Origin: Candidatus Nitrosopumilus sp.
GTDB lineage: Archaea; Thermoproteota; Nitrososphaeria; Nitrososphaerales; Nitrosopumilaceae
Length of the DNA: 64,000 nt
Direction: 5' to 3'
Assembly (NCBI RefSeq): GCF_028278985.1
Contig: NZ_JANQTA010000017.1
Coordinates: 33,797-97,796 of the forward strand
Position numbers and translations under genes: made by a program. Below are positions 41,720-50,520 of the stretch, piece after piece. The notes beneath the pieces are model-generated. The model saw nothing but the letters and a program-made list of their open reading frames with translations. It made no database searches and was not told the DNA's origin. Each line of letters begins with the position of its first letter. Position 1 is the first letter of the stretch.

Positions 41720-44535
41720 TTTTTTAACAGTTTTTTAAGATATTTTCCAGTATAACTGCCAGGCGCTTTGCTTACTTGTTGAGGAGTTCCAGATGCAACA
41801 ATTTTTCCACCTTCATCTCCTCCTTCAGGTCCAAGATCAATTAACCAATCAGAATTTTTGATTACATCCATGTTATGCTCAATTACGACTACAGTATTTC
41901 CCAAGTTTACCAAGCGATTTAGAACATCAAGTAATTTTTGAACATCAGCAAAATGAAGACCAGTTGTTGGCTCATCAAGAATATAGAATGTCTTTCCTGT
42001 ACCTCGTTTTGATAATTCTGAGGCTAATTTTACCCGTTGAGCTTCTCCACCAGAAAGTGTTGTAGATGATTGTCCAAGTTTTATGTAACCCAATCCAACA
42101 TCATAAATTGTTTGAAGTTTTCTTTTGATTGCTGGAACATTTTCAAAAAAGTTCAAGGCTTCGTATACTGTCATATCTAAGACATCAGCAATGTTTTTTC
42201 CTTTGTACAAGACAGATAGAGTTTCAGAATTGTATCGTTTACCTTTACACTCATCACATTTTACATAAACATCAGACAAGAACTGCATCTCAATTTGCTT
42301 TACACCATCTCCATCACATGCAAAACATCTTCCATCTGCAACATTAAAGGAGAATTGTCCTGGAGCATATCCTCGTTCTTTAGATAGTTCTGTATTTGCA
42401 TATAATTCTCTAATTGGAGTAAATGCACCAATGTAAGTAGCTGGATTTGAACGTGGAGTTCTTCCAATTGGAGACTGGTCAATTGCAATTACTTTATCAA
42501 TATTTTCAAGACCAGAGATTTCTTTATGATTACCAGGTCTTTTGTTTGATTTGTAAAAGTGATTTTCAAGTGCCTTTAGTAAAATATCATTAATTAAAGT
42601 AGATTTTCCAGAACCAGAAACTCCTGTAACTGATACAAACAATCCCAATGGGATTTCAACATCAATTCCTTTGAGGTTATTTTCAGCAGCTTTCTTTATT
42701 TTCAAAGTGCCTGATTGTTCTCTAATTTTTTCATCTAGTTTGATTAGAGAATTATCTTTTAGATAATCACCAGTAACAGACTTGTGACCATTAAGAATTT
42801 GATTAACGGTCCCCTCAAAAACAACATTTCCGCCATGAACACCTGCCCCTGGTCCCAAATCAACCATCCAGTCTGAATTTCGTATAACTTCTTCGTCATG
42901 CTCTACTACAATGACAGTATTTCCCAGATTTCGTAGCTTTGTTAGCGTTTTAATGAGTCGTTCATTATCACGTTGATGCAAACCAATTGTAGGCTCATCA
43001 AGAACATACAAAACGCCAGTAAGATTCGAACCAATCTGAGTTGCCAATCGGATTCTTTGGGATTCACCTCCAGAGAGCGTAGAGCTTAATCGATTCAATG
43101 TAAGATAGTTCAACCCAACATTCATCAAAAATTCAAGACGTTCTTTGATTTCTTTTAGAACGTCTCTTGCAATGTATTGCTCTGTTGTAGTTAATTTCAA
43201 TGTAGAAAAGAAATCATAACAATGATCAATTGACATATCACATACATCCATGATTCCTTTTTTGTTGATTTTTACTGCAAGTGATTCAGGTTTGAGTTTG
43301 TTTCCATCACAAACGTTGCAAGGAGTATCTCTCATGAATTGTTTTAGCCATTCACGTTTTGATTCAGAATCAGTCTCTACAAAGACACGTTGAAGATTAG
43401 ATAAGACACCTTCAAATGCATCAGTGTATTGCCATGATGAATCTCCAGATTTTGAACGATACTTGAAATCAATTAAATCATCAGTTCCATTAAGAATTAT
43501 TTCAAGATGTTTTGGTTTTATTTTATTAATTGGAGTCATCAAATCAAATCCAAACTTTTTTCCAACTGCACGTAATGCTTGTCTTCTAAATGATGAAAAT
43601 CGTCCACTCCATGGAACTATTGCACCATCAAGAATAGATTTTGACTTGTCAGGAATTACTAAATCAGAATCAAACTCTAGTTTTACACCAAGACCATTAC
43701 AAGTCTTACACATTCCAAATGGAGAGTTGAAGGAAAATGTACGTGGTTCTAGTTCACCAACTGTGATTCCACAATAAGGACATGCATTGTTTTGAGAAAA
43801 GATCTTTTCAGTTTTTTCTGATGCAATCATGACATCTCCTTTTGATGCCTTGATGGCAGTCTGAATTGCCTCAAATAATCTAGAACGCTCGGCTTTTTCA
43901 GTAGTAATTCTATCTACAACAATCTCGATATTATGCCATTTTTGTCTATCAAGTGGAGGAATTTCCTCATCTAGGCTCAAAATTTCACCATTTAGGCGTA
44001 TTCTAGAATATCCATCACGCTTGATTTGCTCAAATAACTTCTCATATGTTCCCTTTTTGCGTTGGACAATTGGAGATAAGATTAGTATTTTTTTGCCTTT
44101 GAAATCTTTGAGAACAGAATCACAAATTGTTTCAACTGATTGTGTAGAAATCTTTCTTCCACAATTTGTACAATAAGGAATTCCAATTCTTGCAAAAAGT
44201 AATCTCATGTAATCATAAATCTCAGTTGTTGTTCCTACAGTAGAACGAGGATTCTTGCTAGTAGTTTTTTGCTGTATAGAAATAGCAGGAGATAGTCCTT
44301 CAATTGAATCAACATCTGGTTTATCCATCATCTCCAAGAATTGACGGGCATATGCAGAAAGTGATTCTACATAACGCCTTTGTCCTTCAGCATAGATTGT
44401 ATCAAAAGCCAAAGTAGATTTTCCAGAACCAGATAATCCACTAATTACAACTAGGTTATTTTTTGGAATGTCAATATCAATATTTTTTAGATTGTGATGA
44501 CGTGCACCACGAATTTTTAATTTATTTTCTGTCAT
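41716..44535 (-). CDS. uvrA: excinuclease ABC subunit A
   Basis: 939 aa. Two ABC ATPase modules, with Walker A GLSGSGKSTLAFDT near residue 35 and GVSGSGKSTLINDI near 640; signature motifs LSGGESQRIRLA and LSGGEAQRVKLA; zinc modules CPYCGITVGELEPRTFSFNSPFGMCKTCNG and CFACDGDGVKQ...VKCDECKGKRY. Damage-recognition ATPase of nucleotide excision repair. Overlaps uvrB by 14 bp and uvrC by 4 bp. The set is of bacterial origin, as in other mesophilic archaea. Confidence 0.97.
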   Translation of the reverse strand: MTENKLKIRGARHHNLKNIDIDIPKNNLVVISGLSGSGKSTLAFDTIYAEGQRRYVESLSAYARQFLEMMDKPDVDSIEGLSPAISIQQKTTSKNPRSTVGTTTEIYDYMRLLFARIGIPYCTNCGRKISTQSVETICDSVLKDFKGKKILILSPIVQRKKGTYEKLFEQIKRDGYSRIRLNGEILSLDEEIPPLDRQKWHNIEIVVDRITTEKAERSRLFEAIQTAIKASKGDVMIASEKTEKIFSQNNACPYCGITVGELEPRTFSFNSPFGMCKTCNGLGVKLEFDSDLVIPDKSKSILDGAIVPWSGRFSSFRRQALRAVGKKFGFDLMTPINKIKPKHLEIILNGTDDLIDFKYRSKSGDSSWQYTDAFEGVLSNLQRVFVETDSESKREWLKQFMRDTPCNVCDGNKLKPESLAVKINKKGIMDVCDMSIDHCYDFFSTLKLTTTEQYIARDVLKEIKERLEFLMNVGLNYLTLNRLSSTLSGGESQRIRLATQIGSNLTGVLYVLDEPTIGLHQRDNERLIKTLTKLRNLGNTVIVVEHDEEVIRNSDWMVDLGPGAGVHGGNVVFEGTVNQILNGHKSVTGDYLKDNSLIKLDEKIREQSGTLKIKKAAENNLKGIDVEIPLGLFVSVTGVSGSGKSTLINDILLKALENHFYKSNKRPGNHKEISGLENIDKVIAIDQSPIGRTPRSNPATYIGAFTPIRELYANTELSKERGYAPGQFSFNVADGRCFACDGDGVKQIEMQFLSDVYVKCDECKGKRYNSETLSVLYKGKNIADVLDMTVYEALNFFENVPAIKRKLQTIYDVGLGYIKLGQSSTTLSGGEAQRVKLASELSKRGTGKTFYILDEPTTGLHFADVQKLLDVLNRLVNLGNTVVVIEHNMDVIKNSDWLIDLGPEGGDEGGKIVASGTPQQVSKAPGSYTGKYLKKLLKK

Positions 44536-46477
44536 CTTTGAATTTAATCTCCTTTTCTAGTCTTTTTATTCTATCTCTGCATTCAATTGCTCGCTCAAAG
44601 TCTAAATCTTCGGAATATTTTTTCATTTGAGCTTCTAAATCAATTATATCTGCTGCCAAATCATGAGTTGATTTTAATTTTGTATCATCAAGTGTTGCAA
44701 CTTGATCAGGAATGGATTTGATAATTGTTGCTGGAGTAATGTTATGTTTTTTGTTGTACTCTAATTGTTTTTCTCTACGTCTATGAGTCTCATTCATTGC
44801 ATTTTTCATTGATTGAGTAGTATTGTCTGCATACATTATCACTGAGCCGCTATCATTTCTTGCAGCTCTTCCAAATGTCTGAATTAAACTGGTAAAGTTT
44901 CTCAGAAATCCTTCTTTATCTGCATCTAAAATTGCAACAAGGGAAACTTCAGGAATATCTAATCCTTCTCTTAGAAGATTGATTCCAACAAGTACATCAA
45001 ATTCACCCAATCGTAATTGCCTGATTAATTCAGTTCTTTGCAGACCTTCAATTTCTGAATGCATGTATCGCACTCGGACATCTTTTTTTGAGAGGTATTC
45101 AGCAAGGTCTTCAGCCATACGTTTAGTCAGAGTTGTGACTAGAACACGCTCAGATTTTTCGGCTCGTTTATGAATTTCCTTGATTAGGTCATCCATCTGG
45201 TCTTTTGTAGGCCTAATCTCGATTGTAGGGTCAAGTAATCCTGTAGGGCGTACTAGTTGTTCAGCAATTTTTGACGAGATTTTTTTCTCATAATCTGCAG
45301 GAGTTGCTGAAACAAAGATTGTGTTTTTGATATAATCTTCAAATTCTTCAAATTTTAGAGGTCTATTATCATATGCACTTGGAAGTCTAAATCCATAAGT
45401 TACCAGTTCTTTTTTTCTTGAATGATCACCTTTGTACATTCCATGCAATTGTGGCAATGTTACATGAGATTCATCAATTATCAAAAGATAATCATCACCA
45501 AAGAAATCCATTAAACAAAAAGCTTTCTCGCCAGCTTTTCTTCCATCAAAGTGCCTAGAATAATTTTCAATACCAGAGCAATAACCCAACTCTTCAATCA
45601 TTTCAAGATCATATTTTGTTCTCATCTCAAGTCTTTGTTTTTCAAGTTCATTAAGTTCAGGTAATCGCTTTGCTAATTCATTTTTGATTGATTGAATTGC
45701 TTTTTTTCTAACATCTTTTGCAATTAGATAGTGTTTTGCAGGAAATATTTTGAATGAAGTAATTTTTCTTTTCTCTTTTAGCGAAACATGATCAAGAATT
45801 ACAATCTTTTCAATTTCATCTCCAAACATGGAGATACGAATCAAATCTTCAGAGTATGCAGGTGTAATGTCGATGGTATCGCCTTTGACTCTAAAGTTTC
45901 CTGGAGCAACTTCAGTGTCATTTCTTTCATATCTAGCATCAACTAATTTCCTAATTAGTTCTGTACGTTTGATTTCATCATTGGATGAAACTGTAATTGC
46001 CAAGTCCTCCCAGTCTTCAGGATTACCAAGTGAGTAAATGCAAGATACAGTAGATACAATGATTGTAGGCTCACCTGATAGTAGCATTGCAGTTGCCTCT
46101 AAACGAAGTTTTTCAATTTTTTCATTTATCTGAGTATCTTTTTCAATGTAAGTATCAGTTTGAGGAAGATAGCTCTCTGGTTGATAGTAGTCATAGTAGG
46201 ATACAAAATAACCAACATTGTTTTTTGGGAAAAATTGCTTTAATTCTGAGTATAGTTGTGCAGCTAGTGTTTTGTTATGAGAGATTACAAGTGCATTTTT
46301 TCCAGTTTTAGCAATTACATTTGCAACTGAAAATGTCTTACCACTACCAGTAACGCCTAGCAGTGTCTGAACAGACTTTTTCTTTACTCCTCTGACTAAC
46401 TCATCTATAGCTTGAGGCTGATCACCAGTAGGTTCAAAGTCAGATACGAGTTCAAATTTTGAAATTTGTTCCAACAT
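44522..46477 (-). CDS. uvrB: excinuclease ABC subunit B
   Basis: 651 aa. Superfamily 2 helicase with Walker A LLGVTGSGKTFSVANV, beta-hairpin region YYDYYQPESYLPQTDTYIEKD that clamps DNA at the lesion, DESHVTLPQ (motif II), helicase C-terminal motifs (VGINLLREGLDIPEVSLVAI, QTFGRAARN) and a C-terminal UVR motif (YSEDLDFERAIECRDRIKRLE) that binds UvrC. First gene of the uvrB-uvrA-uvrC operon. Confidence 0.97.
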   Translation of the reverse strand: MLEQISKFELVSDFEPTGDQPQAIDELVRGVKKKSVQTLLGVTGSGKTFSVANVIAKTGKNALVISHNKTLAAQLYSELKQFFPKNNVGYFVSYYDYYQPESYLPQTDTYIEKDTQINEKIEKLRLEATAMLLSGEPTIIVSTVSCIYSLGNPEDWEDLAITVSSNDEIKRTELIRKLVDARYERNDTEVAPGNFRVKGDTIDITPAYSEDLIRISMFGDEIEKIVILDHVSLKEKRKITSFKIFPAKHYLIAKDVRKKAIQSIKNELAKRLPELNELEKQRLEMRTKYDLEMIEELGYCSGIENYSRHFDGRKAGEKAFCLMDFFGDDYLLIIDESHVTLPQLHGMYKGDHSRKKELVTYGFRLPSAYDNRPLKFEEFEDYIKNTIFVSATPADYEKKISSKIAEQLVRPTGLLDPTIEIRPTKDQMDDLIKEIHKRAEKSERVLVTTLTKRMAEDLAEYLSKKDVRVRYMHSEIEGLQRTELIRQLRLGEFDVLVGINLLREGLDIPEVSLVAILDADKEGFLRNFTSLIQTFGRAARNDSGSVIMYADNTTQSMKNAMNETHRRREKQLEYNKKHNITPATIIKSIPDQVATLDDTKLKSTHDLAADIIDLEAQMKKYSEDLDFERAIECRDRIKRLEKEIKFKDDRK

Positions 46478-46607
46478 AGAAATTCATTAAAAACTGAACT
46501 TATAGCTAACTGATTCAAAACTAAGACCCATAGTCAACTAGAGTTTCAAAAGTGGAAAATTAGCAGAAATGTTAAATTAAAAAATGATCATATGAAATTG
46601 AGAAGAT

Positions 46608-46736
46608 TTGAGTGAAGATCCAGACCATGAGTTGAAAGATACAGAGCAAGAGGTTGTCTGGAAAACAAAGCTAAAGGCAAAGAAAAAATTTGAACAAATG
46701 AAAGAAGAAGCAAGAAAAAACAGAGTCAAAATGTGA
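46608..46736 (+). CDS. small basic hypothetical protein
   Basis: 42 aa from TTG 46608 to TGA 46734-46736. Highly charged helix (HELKDTEQEVVWKTKLKAK, then basic KKFEQMKEEARKNRVKM). Lies in the 46478-46744 gap between the divergent uvr operon and the convergent split-barrel gene. The composition looks coding; weak start codon and short length keep the confidence low. Confidence 0.4.
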   Translation: MSEDPDHELKDTEQEVVWKTKLKAKKKFEQMKEEARKNRVKM

Positions 46737-46744
46737 TTATATCT

Positions 46745-47377
46745 TTACCAAACCGGCTCATCAACCATTTTAAGGCCATCAGTAGTCTCTTCAAAACCCA
46801 TAATTTTCAGAGTTTCTTTTGCTGATGGAGAATTTCTTTTTTGAATCAAGTGTGCTAAAATTGCTCTTGATTCAGATTTCATATGTTGACCAATTTTGTA
46901 TTTACCCGTCATTGTTTCTGGAACAACTTTGATCACTGCAGTATAGTTTAGAACATCCATATCAGAACGAAGTGGTTCGTATTGTCCTTCTGGTTGGTAT
47001 TTTTGCATCATGGCATTTAGTGCAAGTGATTTTTCACTAGAATCCTGGACAATAATAGATTCACCCTTAATCACCACACTAATGTAAAGAGTGTCAGCCA
47101 TTGAAGCATCAGTAGGACTAGAAAAGTAAGATGGTAAAAATTCTAATTCACGGTCTACTTCAAAGCCAGATTTTGAGTTTGCCTTGATGTTTTCTAATTT
47201 TTCTCCCTTAACATGAGAATGCATGTAGATTGCATCATTGAAAAATACAAAATTCATAGGAATTATTTGTGGATATCCATTTGAATCAATTGTTGCTATT
47301 CTTCCAACATGTTCTTGATTAAGAAACTCTATCATCTTTTGTTTTGATTGAATTTGTAAACGTCCTACAAGTTGCAA
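46745..47377 (-). CDS. pyridoxamine 5'-phosphate oxidase-like FMN/F420-binding protein
   Basis: 210 aa from TTG 47377 (an internal ATG at 47335 is possible). N-terminal split barrel: FLNQEHVGRIATIDSNGYPQIIPMNFVFFNDAIYMHSHVKGEKLENIKAN, the standard flavin-binding PNPOx-like start. The C-terminal 70 residues add a helical part (ESRAILAHLIQKRNSP). Substrate unknown; such proteins in F420-containing organisms often reduce enones or haem breakdown products. Confidence 0.75.
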   Translation of the reverse strand: MQLVGRLQIQSKQKMIEFLNQEHVGRIATIDSNGYPQIIPMNFVFFNDAIYMHSHVKGEKLENIKANSKSGFEVDRELEFLPSYFSSPTDASMADTLYISVVIKGESIIVQDSSEKSLALNAMMQKYQPEGQYEPLRSDMDVLNYTAVIKVVPETMTGKYKIGQHMKSESRAILAHLIQKRNSPSAKETLKIMGFEETTDGLKMVDEPVW

Positions 47378-47415
47378 TAATCTTATCTCAATGATTTATT
47401 TTATAAATCCAGAGA

Positions 47416-47508
47416 TTAGTTTTCTTCATCTAGTTCTTTTGCAAGTGCTTTGATTTCTAAGATTCGACAAGAAAGTGCGTCACATTCACTTTTGAATTCT
47501 GTATTCAT
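47416..47508 (-). CDS. very small hypothetical protein
   Basis: 30 aa from ATG 47508 to a TAA ending at 47416. Acidic helix with two cysteines five residues apart (SECDALSCRILEIKALAKEL). It lies just upstream of the split-barrel gene on the same strand. Composition is protein-like, but short ORFs arise by chance. Confidence 0.4.
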   Translation of the reverse strand: MNTEFKSECDALSCRILEIKALAKELDEEN

Positions 47509-47620
47509 GAATTATTATCACAAAAATAACCAAAAGACCAATGGATCAGAAAACTTGACTTTTTTCATCCAAACTTTTCATAATGAAAATTGCTAAAAAT
47601 GGGACCATTCAAGTGAAAAC

Positions 47621-48040
47621 ATGGATGAATTTGATGAAGAACGTGAAGATGCGACAAACCAAGTTTTAGATATTTTAGAAGAATGGGGGGCTGAATCAAA
47701 ATTCATCTGGTTCAGAGAACTGCATAGAATTACCGATATTGACAAGGGTCTTTTACGAAATGTTCTCAACGAGTTAAAAAAATCAAGAGAAGTAAAAGAA
47801 ATGAAAGGAACAAACAATAGGATTTTTTTCTGTTTGAGAAGATATTACATCAAATGCAGAGATGTTGAATTTCGATTCAAAGGAAAGGAAATCATGCTGC
47901 GTGATGGGAGTAAAACCAAAATCATTCAAGGTGCTACAAAATCTACTGAAAGAACTAGAAAGAGACTAGAAAAGCAAAAAAACAAACGAAGAGCAAGAGC
48001 GTTTACAAAATCTAAAGGTAAAAGACCTCACAAATCATAG
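47621..48040 (+). CDS. wHTH-like basic protein (putative nucleic-acid binding)
   Basis: 139 aa. Residues about 10-75 look like a winged helix (DATNQVLDILEEWGAES...DIDKGLLRNVLNELKKSREVKEMKGTNNRIFFCL). The C-terminal 35 residues are very basic (RTRKRLEKQKNKRRARAFTKSKGKRPHKS), resembling ribosome-associated or RNA-binding tails. Function unknown. Its last 6 bp overlap the convergent gene at 48035. Confidence 0.6.
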   Translation: MDEFDEEREDATNQVLDILEEWGAESKFIWFRELHRITDIDKGLLRNVLNELKKSREVKEMKGTNNRIFFCLRRYYIKCRDVEFRFKGKEIMLRDGSKTKIIQGATKSTERTRKRLEKQKNKRRARAFTKSKGKRPHKS

Positions 48041-48265
48041 AGAGTCTTCTGTTTGTCTTCTCATAAAATTTGATTCTGCACGTTTTAGTTTAGATGATTC
48101 AGAAACGTCTTCTGCCATATCATAAAGGTCATGTAGTTGCATGTCAGCAGTCATCTCATCTTCGTTTTCATCATTGAGGTCATACTCTAGATTGGCTAGA
48201 ATCTCAACGTTTTCTTCTAAAATATCAAGACATTTTTTGACTGCTTCAGGCAAATCATCTTCCAT
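48035..48265 (-). CDS. conserved hypothetical acidic protein
   Basis: 76 aa, ATG 48265. Strongly acidic helical protein (CLDILEENVEILANLEYDLNDENEDE) with a more basic end. No family recognised. Same strand as the LLM oxidoreductase but upstream of nothing. Confidence 0.5.
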   Translation of the reverse strand: MEDDLPEAVKKCLDILEENVEILANLEYDLNDENEDEMTADMQLHDLYDMAEDVSESSKLKRAESNFMRRQTEDSL

Positions 48266-48322
48266 ACTAATACAAGATGAAGCTAAAGTAAATGATTTTC
48301 TGTATATTATAGAATAGAATGT

Positions 48323-49423
48323 CTATTGTTTTGCTTTCTCACGCAATGCAGGCATTACATGACTTGCAAATTTGTCAATTGAACCAAAGTAATTCTTACC
48401 CCAGAATCTAATGACAAAGTGGTTTACTCCAGCATCCATGAATCTTTCAAATGTTGGGATAATATCATCAGGAGTTCCAACTGCTGTTGAAGAACGTGCT
48501 ACTGCTTCAGGAATCTTTGTTGCAGCTTCTCTCATCTTTACAATCCATTCTTGGTTTGACATTGAATATTCTGTAAAGTATTTGACAAAATCAAAGCCTT
48601 CAATTTCTTTGAGATCGTGAACTCTCAAAACTTCAGGCTTGAACAAACTAACCTTGACTGCTTCTTTCATTCTAGCCCATGATTCTTCAGCATCTTCTGA
48701 AAAGTATACATCAATATCAAGTGCAAATTGGAATTTGTCTTTTTCTTCTTGAGTTCTGTTATTTTCATCCATGGATTTTCTAATTTGTGCTGCATGGTCT
48801 TCAAAGAGTTCTGGAGTGTAACCAATTGGTAACCAACCATCACCTAATTTTCCTGTTAATGCAAGTGTTCTCTTACCACCTGATGCCATGTATGTTGGTG
48901 GTCTTGGTTTTCTGATTGGAGGTGCTTGCAAACATGCGCCTTCAAGTTTGTAATATTGTCCTTCATAATTTACTGTGTTATCTGGAGTAGATTCGTAAAG
49001 TGTGTGAATAGTTTCAATTTGTTCTGCCCATTTTGAAACTGGTTTTTCAAATGGAATACAAAACTCTTTAAGATTTTGAGCTTCACCTGCACCAATTCCA
49101 AGAATTGCTCTGCCTTTTGAAACTCTATCAAGTGTAATTGCTGCAAGTGCAATGTTTGATGGATGTCTTCTGATTGCATCAGTTACACAAGTTCCTAGTT
49201 CTACATTGTTTGTAACTGCTGCAATTGCTGACAACATTACCCAAGGATCTAATACAATGGCATTTTTCCATTGTGGGACATTTGTGTGGTCCATATAGAA
49301 AATTGAATCATAACCTGTTTTGTCAGCAAGCATACATGCTGTCAAAATTTGGTCTTCAGTGTATCCAGCTCGTGCAACATTCAGGCCATTTTGAATACCA
49401 AACTTTAATTTTTTATCAGTCAA
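48323..49423 (-). CDS. LLM-class F420-dependent oxidoreductase
   Basis: 366 aa, TTG start at 49423. Bacterial luciferase-like TIM barrel: KLKFGIQNGLNVARAGYTEDQILTACMLADKTGYDSIFYMDHTNVPQW, GILGIGAGE-type AILGIGAGEAQNLKEFCIPFEKP, and PTYMASGGKRTLALTGKLGDGWLP, close to the Mer/F420-glucose-6-phosphate dehydrogenase group. Thaumarchaea make F420 and carry several such enzymes; the substrate is unknown. A fragment resembling its N-terminus is at 7467. It lies before the Fe-ADH gene on the same strand, with about 100 bp between. Confidence 0.85.
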   Translation of the reverse strand: MTDKKLKFGIQNGLNVARAGYTEDQILTACMLADKTGYDSIFYMDHTNVPQWKNAIVLDPWVMLSAIAAVTNNVELGTCVTDAIRRHPSNIALAAITLDRVSKGRAILGIGAGEAQNLKEFCIPFEKPVSKWAEQIETIHTLYESTPDNTVNYEGQYYKLEGACLQAPPIRKPRPPTYMASGGKRTLALTGKLGDGWLPIGYTPELFEDHAAQIRKSMDENNRTQEEKDKFQFALDIDVYFSEDAEESWARMKEAVKVSLFKPEVLRVHDLKEIEGFDFVKYFTEYSMSNQEWIVKMREAATKIPEAVARSSTAVGTPDDIIPTFERFMDAGVNHFVIRFWGKNYFGSIDKFASHVMPALREKAKQ

Positions 49424-49523
49424 CTATAGGTACGTCAGATTATTAGCATAAATAAGTTTAGTCAAGTACCAATTTCGCAGTTTTTGAATAAAATAGAAAA
49501 AAGGTAAAAAATTTTTGAATTTT

Positions 49524-50468
49524 TTACAAATTACCTGCTTTGATATCTTCTAGACATTTTACAACGTCATCTTTTGATATTGGAATTGGGTTTGGATCCA
49601 AGTGTCCTTTATCAGTCATAACTGTGTCAGCAGCTTCAGATACATCTGCTTTGAGTTCTAATTTGTCAAAGCCGAGTTTATCCATAGCCTCTTTGAATCT
49701 ATCATAGAAGATTGATTTGTTATGCTTGTGAGCAACTGTAGTACAAGAAGATAAGGAATAACCGTGTGGTACACCTTCATTTGAGAAAACATAGGACAAT
49801 GCATGTCCGAGTGTTGTAGAACAATTTCCAAATCCCATACCAGATAACATTGAACCATAAGGATAGTTTTCTGGTTTGTCATTCATAATTGCATCATAAA
49901 GAATCTCAAATGCTTGCTTACATAGAGTTCGTGTCAAGTCATTACCAAGTTTACTATCATAACCTTCGGTTGCTTGAGCACATGCATCACAAACAGAATT
50001 TTTGATAACTTGTTCTGGAGTTCCATCCATAAAGTATGAATCAACTACAGCCATGTCAGCTAAAAATCTGTCTTCGCGTAACAGTTTCTTTTTACCATCA
50101 AACTTGAGGACACAGTATGTTGTCATTTCAGCTCCAGTTCCAAAGGTTGTTGGAATCAAGATCTTTTCTTTTTTCATCTCGGGTGCAGCATACTTTACTA
50201 CATCCATAGAACTTCCACCACCTAATCCAATTAGAACAGATGGATCCTTGTCTTTGAATTGTGAAATTACAGCATTGACATCATCAATTGATGGTTCAGG
50301 TTTTACTTGATCATACAGCATGTAATCCTGAATGCCCATTCTGGCAATCCATTTGTCAGAAAGTTCTGGAGGAACTGTTGTGACAATTAGAGCATTCTTT
50401 GGATATTCTGTTTCACCAAGTGCATTTTCTCCAAAGTTGATAACTTTTGGAATGCGTACTGTCTGCAT
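49524..50468 (-). CDS. iron-type alcohol dehydrogenase, probable malonic/succinic semialdehyde reductase
   Basis: 314 aa. Group III Fe-ADH fold: GLGGGSSMDVVKYA (NAD(P) loop), LIPTTFGTGAEMTTY, CDACAQATEGYDSK, and the C-terminal metal ligands H222 (LGHALSYVF) and H235 (GVPHGYS). The usual DxxxH ligand pair reads D161...Q165, so one His is replaced by Gln. The chain is about 60 residues shorter than typical members. An iron-type ADH of N. maritimus has been described as malonic semialdehyde reductase of the 3HP/4HB carbon-fixation cycle and this gene fits that role (recalled, not checked). Confidence 0.75.
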   Translation of the reverse strand: MQTVRIPKVINFGENALGETEYPKNALIVTTVPPELSDKWIARMGIQDYMLYDQVKPEPSIDDVNAVISQFKDKDPSVLIGLGGGSSMDVVKYAAPEMKKEKILIPTTFGTGAEMTTYCVLKFDGKKKLLREDRFLADMAVVDSYFMDGTPEQVIKNSVCDACAQATEGYDSKLGNDLTRTLCKQAFEILYDAIMNDKPENYPYGSMLSGMGFGNCSTTLGHALSYVFSNEGVPHGYSLSSCTTVAHKHNKSIFYDRFKEAMDKLGFDKLELKADVSEAADTVMTDKGHLDPNPIPISKDDVVKCLEDIKAGNL

Positions 50469-50520
50469 AAATCAGAGGCATCATTGATTATTATTATATC
50501 TTGCATTGTGAACTAGTTGT

